DNA from: Orychophragmus violaceus
Lineage: Eukaryota > Streptophyta > Magnoliopsida > Brassicales > Brassicaceae
DNA: 64,000 nt
Direction of reading: 5' to 3'
NCBI GenBank assembly: GCA_030180135.1
Contig: CM058236.1
Coordinates: 46,854,947-46,918,946 of the forward strand
This document shows, in pieces, positions 10,761 to 20,400 of the stretch; position 1 is the stretch's first letter, and each line of letters begins with the position of its first letter. The position numbers were made by a program, and so were the translations under genes. Below the pieces are notes generated by a model. That model did not search any database. It worked only from the letters and a program-made list of their open reading frames with translations, and was not told the DNA's origin.

Positions 10761-11740
10761 TGCTTTTGGTCGTTAGGAGAGAGAAATATCCAATTTCACT
10801 TTATTCCTCATTGATTATAAGTATAAACATTTTTCTTTTGGATAATTAAAATCATGAATTTTATATCCGCAGTTATATCAATCGGAGAACATGAGATTAA
10901 TTAGTGTCACTTATATTGTCGCTACAACTCCTAATTTTGAATGATCATCTTATAGACCAAGGCAACTATAAATCGTTACAAGATACCCAATTCAAATTCA
11001 TTTGATATAGTAATTTTTTGTCACTACAACTTTTGTGATGATTAATTGACAGTATTACAAAAAAAGTTCGCCCACATTTATTATAAAAATTGTGGTTTTA
11101 ATTGGTAGTTTCGTGGAAAGGCAAAATTGCATTTAAAAATGTAATTTCACAAATATTGAGTTTAAAAGCCGTTTCACCACTCTACATGTTATCAATTAAA
11201 GAATGTAAAAGAACTTAATTTCACAAATAATATAGCTAAGTTTATTTTGTTGCAGAATGACTTTTCCTTTGTATTAGTTTACGTGTTTTTGTTTTATTTT
11301 GCATTTCATATACTTATTAATTGGTAAAATATCTATCATTTTAAACACAATTTTGTCAAACTAAAGTAGCCAACCAAACTATAGCATCAATACAATGGTA
11401 ATAATTTTTGTTTGTTTGTTGAAGCAACCGATGGTAACAAATTAATAATGTTAGTCCTCTTCATGAACCATTACTTAAAAGGTGAAAAGAAAAATATAAA
11501 GAGATTACAATCTAAATATGTCAAGTTTGTTGAAACTGCAGTCATAAACAAATTCCAATCCCAGTTCGAAAACTCAAAATATTACGACACTAATCATACT
11601 TGAATCCTTATCACAAAGTTGTTTTGTCTTTTTCTTTCATTCGAAATAACAGCAATGAGTACAATATTCGATAATCTTTGTTGCAAACAAAAGAATGACA
11701 GCAGGACCATGAACTCTCAAGTCAGCTAAAGTATTTGCTA
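10761..11740. other. AT-rich stretch without a recognisable gene
   Basis: I see no ORF above about 63 codons, no terminal inverted repeats and no RNA gene here. Confidence 0.5.
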
Positions 11741-12784
11741 TTGAATGCAAAACATGTCGAAAATTTCGAATTTGGGACGCACGCTTTATCTTCTTTCTCT
11801 CTATGGCTCCTCAATCGACTTTTTTACGAAGAGGCCTTCTAGACGGTGGCGGATATCATGCAGATCTTGTCGGCAATCTGGAAAGCCTCCCAGATCTTGG
11901 TAAATTAGGCGAGCTTCATTGACGGAACAAGATTAAGGAATCGGCAAAGAAAGCACTCACTTTCTCTCTGAGATGCAGCGGTGGGAAGTCCGGAGTTGGA
12001 GTTGCTGTGGAAGTTCCATGGCTTCGAGGTTTGACGGAGTGACGCGGTTGAAATAGACTCCACCAGAGGACAGCAAAGAGATCTCACTGTCTTCACAAAT
12101 CTCTCTCCTCAGAGCTTCGAGAGGCAATTCTTTCTGGCGGTTGGCGGTTGAGCATCTTCAGTCAACGAAAGCCAAAGCGACGGCGAGGGGTCGAAGGTGA
12201 TGGTGGTGGTTCTCCGGAAGGTCGTCCCTCGTTTGTTGCGGTGGCATATCTTGAACGGATGGAGATTGATTTGGTGTGCGCGGCTGGGGGCGTTCTAGAA
12301 GATGGCCAGGTTGCGGCGGATGCGGCGAAAGAGGGAATCGAGGTCGGCTGCTTCTTTGGCGGTCGATTTACATGGCCGCGGGACTTTCTGGGAGTAGGAT
12401 CTTTCTCCTGAGGTGCGGTTCTATACCGGTTACAGTCCAACCGGCAAACAAGAGATCTGGCCGTGTTCGAGTGGTGAGTGAATACTCGGTCCGCCGGTGA
12501 TATGGGCCTTCAGCTCCGAGTCTACTTTCCATATCGATTTTTTTATTTATTTCTTGTGTATTTTTAGCCTATAGTAACGTTAGTCTGACTATGTTAAATG
12601 GTAAAAACTGAGTTTTATCCGATGTCGATTTCGGTGTGTACTCTTCTGATCCCCGATCTTAAAATCGGGTTGAATTATTTAATATAAAAATTATTATTAA
12701 AAGAAGAATGCAAAACATGTCAAATGAACTAATTAAAAGAGAAGTTGCAAGAAATAAAAGAACTAATTAAAAGCGATTAAGTTC
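11741..12784. other. GC-rich unassigned stretch, then AT-rich DNA
   Basis: The part 11800-12500 is markedly GC-richer than its surroundings, with short overlapping ORFs on both strands (for example 12148-12411 plus, 12162-12440 minus) that show no domain I know. Low-complexity Ser/Pro/Arg-rich translation suggests a transposon 5' region or an old gene remnant. The rest to 12784 is AT-rich and featureless. Confidence 0.35.
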
Positions 12785-12801
12785 AATTAGGTTTCACCTC
12801 T

Positions 12802-14089
12802 TTTTTTGACATCTGATGTTGTATATATACTCAAAAGACACCAAACACGAGATACAAACTTAAGACTCGACAATTCCGACCTTTCACACGAGAAAGGCAG
12901 TCGGAAAGCTAGGGCGGCAAGGAACAAACTCCTTTTGCGGTCTATAACCCACACACGGGTGCTAAAGCCCACAATCGGGCGACAAAACCACAATGAACCG
13001 AAACCAACAATGGGAATCTCAAGAGAAAAGAGGTGGAAAATATAAGCAGACGCGGGAGCTACAACTCCATAGACACAAATAAAAGGAACCATCGACGAGT
13101 GGAGAGACCTACAGACAGCGGCAACCCGCAAAATCTAAATCCAATAACTACGACTAGAAGACACAACGAAAGACGAATCGAGATTCAAACTCCTCCACAC
13201 ATAATTTTAATCCTACAAAGTCTAAACCGAGATTTATGCGTCCCCACACGAAGTTAGCCTTACTAAAACCGATAAACGAAACGACTAGAGGACAAGACTC
13301 ATTATTCATCTAAACTAAGAGTGGCATAAAAGAGACTAACAGTAAAGAATCAACGCATAAAGATAGAAAATAGTTGGAGCCAAAACCAAAGCCTAAACCT
13401 GAGACTAAGACCACCCTCTCATCACCCAAGGAAAACTCACTGCGGATCTAAAACACAAGGCCACAACTAAAACACAACTAAAGCCACAAACCACCGGAGG
13501 AGAAGTATGAGCCCTTCTTATAACCGTTGTAGATTGAGCTAACTTAAACCACCAGCAATGACCAAATCCTACCAAACAAACAAAACCCAACTAAAAACCG
13601 GATCCAGTCAGAGAAATCTAAAAAAAAAAATTGGCCATAACACAAGCCAACGAACAGTCTCGCACAAGAGACTTCCTCCACCACAGACCGCGCTCACAGC
13701 CACCATCGCCGGCATCAACCCGAGGGAAGACCGCTGCACGGAGAGGAGACGCGCCACCAGAGAGAGAAATAATGCCTCCATACTTTCCCCCACACCACCA
13801 CCGGAACGCGAGCAGTCGCCTGAGCCACGCCTACGCCCTTAGCTCCGCTGAGACCAAAATCCACCGGAGACCGAACGCGCCTGTAGAAATCGCCGGAAAG
13901 GTTGATAAATCTCATGGATCCTCGCCGTAACTATCACATACACCTTTTATGGAACCCCTCCCCGGTGACGGAAAAGCATACCGACCACCGGGGAGGCACT
14001 ATCAGCTCGTAAAAACTTCGGCCACTTTTCCTCGAAATATGGGCCCGTAAAAGAAATTGTAGGGCGAACCTTTTTTTATCAAAGGAATG
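12802..14089 (-). mobile_element. Non-coding poly(A) retroposon with 17-bp target duplication
   Basis: The sequence AATTAGGTTTCACCTCT occurs at 12785-12801 and again at 14090-14106. Directly after the first copy comes a T-run (12802-12808), a poly(A) tail read on the minus strand. The 1.29-kb interior has no ORF that looks like RT, ORF1 or any known protein. A long perfect target duplication plus a poly(A) end indicates target-primed reverse transcription by a LINE machinery. It could be a Sadhu-like non-coding retroposon or a LINE deleted down to its untranslated parts. Confidence 0.65.
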
Positions 14090-14263
14090 AATTAGGTTTC
14101 ACCTCTATAATATGAAATATATTGTTGACAGAAAATATGAAATCTGTTAAAAATATATTTCTCTAGATTAATTATATATAAATATATTAATTTTAATTTT
14201 TCAAAAAAATAGAATAGTATAACAGAAAGGTTAGATCTACGGTAGTGTAGTGTTTACAAATCT

Positions 14264-14277
14264 AGACTCGGCTCTTT
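14264..14277. repeat. Target duplication (left) of LINE-1
   Basis: AGACTCGGCTCTTT is repeated at 29416-29429, on the far side of the LINE and the Athila element nested in it. Confidence 0.85.
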
Positions 14278-15943
14278 TTTTCGGCAACAAACACTCCATT
14301 CTATTAAGATTGCGGCTCTTGGCTATCCTTGAGGGTTAGCTAATTAGGAACCGACGAACTTACATGGGAAAATAAAAGACCACGAGCTCTTGCTTTTTTG
14401 CAAGACAATCAGCTCGGGTATTAAGGATCCTACTGACATGCCTAATACAAAAATCAGGAAAATAAGCTTTTAGAACTCTAAATTCTTCCAATTCTGAGGA
14501 AAAAGATGACTAGTCCTTTGAATCCTCGATCATGGCCATGAGATCCAAGCAATCCGATAGAAAAGTTATACTCGTTAGCTGAAGATCAAGGAGGCATCTC
14601 ATAGACCAAAGGATCGAGTCAACCTCTGCATGAAGGGGGGACAAACTCCTCCTAGACCTTGCCTAAGTGCACAAAACTATCCATCCGTGGCCGCTTATAG
14701 GATCTGAAGCTATCCAAGAGCCATCGATGAAACACGAAAGTGTACCATCGGAGAGGTTTGGAGGTATGACACCTACTCGGGGGATATCCAAAGTAGGATT
14801 GTCTTCATTTCTCTCGTTTACTTTTCTCCAAGCCTCTTCTTCAAGTATTGCTTTCTCCAGAGTTGAACTGGGATCTTCATTGAGGTTTTCAAAGATTTTC
14901 CTATTACGGGCTTTCCAAATAAACCACATAATCCATGGAGATTCCATTAGTGCCTCTGTATCACTCATCCATTCTTTAGCCCTCCTGAACATAAAATCGA
15001 GGTTATTAAATATAGAGGAGGATGGAAGGATTGTGGAGCAGAAGGAATAGATGAGAGGGCCCAAACTTGTCTAGTTGGCAGACATTTAAAGATAGCATGG
15101 TTAATAGTCTCCTTTTGTGCACCAATATGGGGCATCCTGAGTCTCTACCAATATGGCGGTACGAAAGATTTTCACAAGTTGGCAAGAAACCCGACAAAAA
15201 TTGCCACACAAAGTGTTTGATCTTCTGTGTAGTTTTTAGCTTCCATACTTGCGCCTTTAGTACTGAAGTACTTAGTCCCTGAAAAGGGGGTTCGCAAGTC
15301 GGGCGAAAAAGAGCTCTCGCGGCCCAATATCCAGATTTAACCGTGTAATTTTCAGATTTGGTATGGATCCAACTATAATTATCACTCGAGACAATCTTGA
15401 TCGGAAGTAAACCCATGATGAGGGTGATGTCTTCTGGTGGAAAAAGCTATCGGAGACGGTCAATCTTCCATTGCTTTGTTCCAAAATCAATGAGGGAATT
15501 TACATAAAGTTGGGGATCGATCTCGGTATTGATGCTCCGGGGAGCACGTGCCGGAAAATCAGGTAACCAAGGTTCACTCCAAAATCTTGTGCCAAAATCG
15601 AATCCAATCTTCTTCCTTATGCCAGATAGGAGGAGAGGTTTTGCTGCCATCAGACTTCTCCACCCGTAAGAAGTTCTATTCGAGATCTGAATCTCTAAGG
15701 GAGACGAGTATTTGAAATATCGCCCTTTTAAGATACGACTCAAAAGGGAGTCTAGAAATCTTAGGATTCTCCATAATTGTTTTGCAAGGAATGCAATATT
15801 AATTTCTTCCAATGCTCGAAATCCCAAACCTCCCTTTGATGGGTCGGTACAAATAAGAGATGAGATGTTGGCGGACTAGCTCATGCTATTTGTAAGCCAT
15901 GAATCCTACTATTAGCCTCAGCTTTCCGAATAAGGGAGATAAG
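14278..15943 (-). pseudogene. LINE-1, 3' part: end of RT, zinc-binding domain, RNase H
   Basis: This is the 3' part of a plant LINE on the minus strand. Reading right to left: the end of the RT (15945 to about 15840), a thumb-like region (GFRALEEINIAFLAKQLW, 15760-15827), the zf-RVT zinc-binding domain (SGYWAARALF to QKIKHFVWQFLSG, 15150-15350) and an RNase H domain (CFIDGSW at 14710-14730, LHAEVDSILWSM near 14610, RADCLAKK near 14400). The frame is broken several times. Just right of 15840 the RT lacks its active-site block, so about half a kilobase seems to be deleted. A short poly(A) tail (T-run 14274-14280) marks the 3' end. The Athila element interrupts it at 15943; the rest lies at 29222-29415. 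Confidence 0.85.
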
Positions 15944-17382
15944 TGATATTCATACATTTTCATGCATTTAGGCTTGTATATAATTCTTGTTTTGAGTTCT
16001 TTTCCCCATCATTCATACCATTTTGTCGAGTCATTGTCACATCTAGAGTCTAGAGTTGTTTAGGACTAGGATTAGGCATTTTAGGCTTGCATGTGGAGTG
16101 TTTCTTGTGTTTTGCAGGTGAATGGAGGCATCTAGGAGCATTGGTGAGCTTGGATGTGGAGTTTGGAGCTCAAAGGACCAAGGAGGAAGCAGAAGCAGTG
16201 CATATCGGCCCGGGTATCGGTTGGACCAACCGATACGCTTCACCAAAATAAATCCGATACTTGATATCGGTTGGCGTATCGGCCGAGCCAACCGATATGG
16301 TTCAACCCAGCTTGTCCGAGCCTCAATATCGGTCCATATATCGGTCAGGTGGACCGATATGCTTCAACCCAGAAAAATCCGAGGCTCGATATCGGTCACC
16401 ATATCGGTCTACCTGACCGATATCGACCCCAGATTTGCACTTGGATCCGGGTCAACACCCGGTTTGTTCCGGGTTGACCCGGCTCGCACCCTTTAGACTA
16501 TTTAAGCCAAAAACCTATTTTATTTTGTTTCTTATGCAGTTTTTGATGTTCTAAACTCTTTTGTAAGAACACATAAAAATCCTTTGATCAATCTAGATTT
16601 CTATTACTATTCCATCAACAAATCTTTTAATCTCCCACTAATCTACCATGATCAACTCTATTTCTATGAGTTTTGTTGATCTAGTTATGATTTGTGAGTA
16701 GTTCTCCATAGGCTTGTGGGTTGGGTAGGATTTAGGTTGATTAGGGGTGATCAATGGAATTCTAATAGTTAATTGTTAAAATCTCATCTAGCAAAGTGCT
16801 CTTAATGCCTAGTTAATCTTGATCACATTGATTAGGATGTTTAGAATTTCTTGTTCACAACCTGTTCGATGAAATTCCAGTAATTAGCTTTGTTAGAACT
16901 TTCATATTCTAGCGCATGAGAATGTATGTCTAGAGTGACTGGTTGCTAATTGGAACTTGTTTGAATGCTCGTTTGATTTTGATTCACAAATGATGATTTG
17001 TTCTTGAGTTAAGATTAAATGAAGAATTGGTGTTAAGAGATTAAACCAATTTGCTTGTGTGTTCCTTGCTAAGAGATTAGCTTGATTGAAGTTTGAATTA
17101 GGATTCCTTGATCATCCCGAGTCACCTATCCGTTGACCCTAACCCTTAGGCCTTATTCTTGTCATTGATTGAATCGTTTGTTTACTTGCTTTTGTTTACT
17201 TCTATTCGATTTGCATTCGTTAGGATCGTTAGAAATTGAAAACCAAATTGTTAGATTTGACTCTGAAGGTTTAGTGTATACTTATTGGTTTTATCCGTCC
17301 CAGAATAGGTTCGATACCTCAAAGCTACTTCGATAAGCTTGAGGAATTGGTACCTCAAAGGATTCCAAAATCCTAGTTATCA
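15944..17382 (+). repeat. Athila-1 5' LTR
   Basis: The LTR is 1439 bp, starts TG and ends CA. From 16198 to 16430 it holds about four palindrome modules built on TATCGGT...ACCGATA, spaced about 62 bp apart. A further perfect inverted repeat (CCGGGTCAAC / GTTGACCCGG) lies at 16447-16482. A TATA-like TATTTAA follows at 16499. Confidence 0.95.
16499..16505 (+). promoter_or_regulatory. Likely TATA box of the Athila-1 LTR
   Basis: TATTTAA lies in a CTATTTAAGCC context about 70 bp downstream of the last palindrome module, the expected place for the U3 promoter. The identical site in the 3' LTR is at 28333-28339. Confidence 0.5.
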
Positions 17383-17385
17383 ATT

Positions 17386-17397
17386 TGGCGCCGTTGC
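17386..17397 (+). other. Primer binding site, tRNA-Asp type (Athila-1)
   Basis: TGGCGCCGTTGCC begins four bases after the LTR end. It matches the first part of the Asp-tRNA complement seen in full at 53499-53516 in the other Athila-like element. The match stops after about 13 bases, shorter than usual. Confidence 0.8.
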
Positions 17398-17495
17398 CAT
17401 TTTGGGATTCTGGATATATCAATTCGTTTTCTATTCCTTTTTAGTTCAAGTTATTGTTACTAATTTTCTACTTTCTTTCTTTTGATGCTAGGTGT

Positions 17496-20400
17496 ATGAA
17501 CTTGCGCAGCAAAGGGACTACAAACTTAGTTGCAAGAGTTTACGACATCGAAGCACACAAGAGAAGATTAGTAAGGGAACGACGAGCACAAGAACGAGCT
17601 GTTCAAGTTGAAAGTGTTGAGCCAAGAGTCATGGATAACCACGAGGAACAGCAGCAGCAACAACAGCCGGTTAGGGCCATTGGTGATGGAGATACACCTG
17701 ATACAAATGCTAACCGTCATGGAATCATCCCACCACCGGTGAACAACAATAACTTTGAGATCCGAGCTATGGTGATGAACATGGTGCAGAACAATCAGTT
17801 CCATGGGTTACCATCTGAAGACCCGCTGCAGCATTTGGACACCTTTGACAAGATTTGTGCCACTACGAGGTTGAATGGTGTAACTGATGATGGGTTGAAA
17901 ATGCGTCTCTTCGTTTTCTCTTTGGCAGACAGAGCCAAGGATTGGGAAAGTACTATCCCTCCGGGATCCATCACTACTTGGGGTGACTTGAAGAAAGCTT
18001 TTCTGAAGAAGTTTTTCTCACCTACTAGGACTGCCCGTTTCCGCAGTGAATTATCCGGGTTTGTGCAGCGCAACAATGAGAGCTTCGCTGAAGCTTGGGA
18101 GAGGTTTAACAAGCTCACAACTCAGTGCCCACATCATGGTTTTACCAAGGAAACACTACTCAGCAACCTCTACCGTGGAGTGCTTCCTAGAATGAGGGCG
18201 ATGCTTGATTCATGCAGCAATGGACACTTCCTAGGCAAGGGAGTAGAGGCAGCTATGGAGCTGATTGAAAATCTCGCGCAAAGTGATGGCAACTACAATG
18301 AAGATTATGAGAGGACTAATAGAGGATCATCAGTTTCAGATGAGAAGTATGAGAAAGAGATAAAGGCTTTGAATGAGAAGTTGGACAAGATGATCTCCAT
18401 TGGCCAAAAGAACATCAGCTTTGTGGGACACCAGGAGGATTCTAAACCTCAATTTTATGATGATGATGAGGATTTAACTCAAGAGGAGATTAACTTCATT
18501 GCTGGCCAAGGTGGTTTCAACAAGGGCTTCAACCAAAACTATAGAAACCACCCAAACTTCTCATACCGCAGCAACAATGTAGCCAATCCTCAAGACCAAG
18601 TTTATCCTCAAGCTCCATCCCAAGGACAAGCTCAGCCACAAGTTCAACAAGGTTTTCAACAACCTCAACAGCAAAAGCCATATGTCAACTACAACAACCA
18701 ACAAGGTTTTGTAAACAAGCCTCAGTTTCAAGGTCAACAAGGCTATGCTCCCAAGCAACAATACCCACCTGGTTTTGGTCAACAACAACAACAAACTTCT
18801 TCTAACTCGGGAGTTGACAATGAGCTGAAAAGCATGATGCAGCAACTCCTTCAAGGACAAGCCTCAGGGGCTATGGAAGTACGTGACCTCAAGAATGAGC
18901 TTCAGAGTTTGACATCAAGGGTAACAAACATGGAAAACAAGAATGCCTCTACGTCCCGTACGCAAGGTACTTTACCCGGAAAATCTGAGCAAAACCCAAA
19001 GGAGTATATCAGCGCTATCACCTTGAGAAGTGGTAAAGAGTTGCAACAAAGTCAAGTGCCCAAGCCTAAGATGCCATCTACACTCAATGAGGACATTGAA
19101 GTTCAAGAAGGGGAGGAGAATTCTGAAAATTCTGCTCTAAACAAAGAGAGTGATAGTGACATGGCTAAGAGGAAAGGAAAGGCTGTAGCTGAAGAAGTAG
19201 TGAATGATACACTCAAGAAGAAGGATGTAGTGTTTGTGCCACCACCCTATGAGCCCAAGCTACCCTTTCCGGGCAGATTCAAGAAGAAGCTTCTAGAGAA
19301 GTACAAAGCTCTTTTTGACAAGCAGATGAAGAATGTTGAGCTGACCATGCCTTTGATTGATGCCTTCTTGCTAGTTCCTCAGTATAGCAAGTTTCTCAAG
19401 GATGCAATCAAGGAAAGAACCAAGGAAGTGCAAGGGATGGTTGTGTTGTCTCATGAGTGCAGTGCAATCATCCAAAGGGATATTGTCCCAAAGAAACTTG
19501 AAGACCCTGGCAGTTTTACTCTTCCATGCGCTATTGGTCCATACCGGTTTGAGGGTTGTTTGTGTGATCTTGGAGCGAGCGCAAGTCTGATGCCCTTCTC
19601 AGTAGCCAAGAGGCTGGGTTTCTCTACCTACAAAGCATGTAGGATCTCCTTGGTTCTTGCAGATAGATCAGTGAGATACCCAATTGGTCTCCTAGAAGAT
19701 CTTCCGGTGAAAGTAGGAGGATTTGAAGTGCCAACAGATTTTATTGTGCTGGAGATGGATGAAGAACCAAAGGATCCTCTAATTCTTGGGAGACCTTTCC
19801 TTGCCACAGCTGGTGCGATTATCGATGTCAGGAAAGGGAAGATAGACCTCAACCTTGGGAAAGACATAGTGCTCAAATTTGACATCAACAAGGTGATGAA
19901 GAAGCCAACCATTCAAGGTCAAATATTTTACATTGAGACTATGGATGAGCTAGCTGATGAACTCCTTGAAGAGTTGAACATGGAGGATCCTCTAGAGGTC
20001 ACCTTGACCAAGGAATGTGGTGAGTATGGATATCTTCAAGAGGAGAGTTGGGCTTACATGAGAGCGCTCGATTCACACAAGCCTTTGTTAGAAGAGGTTG
20101 AATTCATTGAGCTGGGATCAGATTCAGTGTGTGAAGAGCTGGAGGTGTTTGCTGTAGACATGGGTACCGATGGCGCCAAAGGAGTGGAGCTGTGCAAGGA
20201 GCAGCTTGTAGCTGACGATTGGAGCGAGCTTAAGGCGCCAAAGGTTGAGTTAAAGCCCCTTCCGCGGGGGCTTCGGTATGCATTTCTTGGCCCAAACTCT
20301 ACATATCCTGTCATTGTGAATGAGTTGCTGAATGATGATGAATTGATTGCTTTGACCACTGAATTGAAAAAGTTTAGAAAGGCAATAGGATATTCACTTG

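Noticed and set aside
12148..12440. Overlapping plus and minus ORFs in GC-rich DNA as a host gene
   Set aside because: Short, low complexity, no domain, no clear start context; left unassigned.
17454..17495. Start of Athila gag at 17454
   Set aside because: The codon is TTG; the first ATG in frame is 17496 and the peptide from there fits Athila gag.
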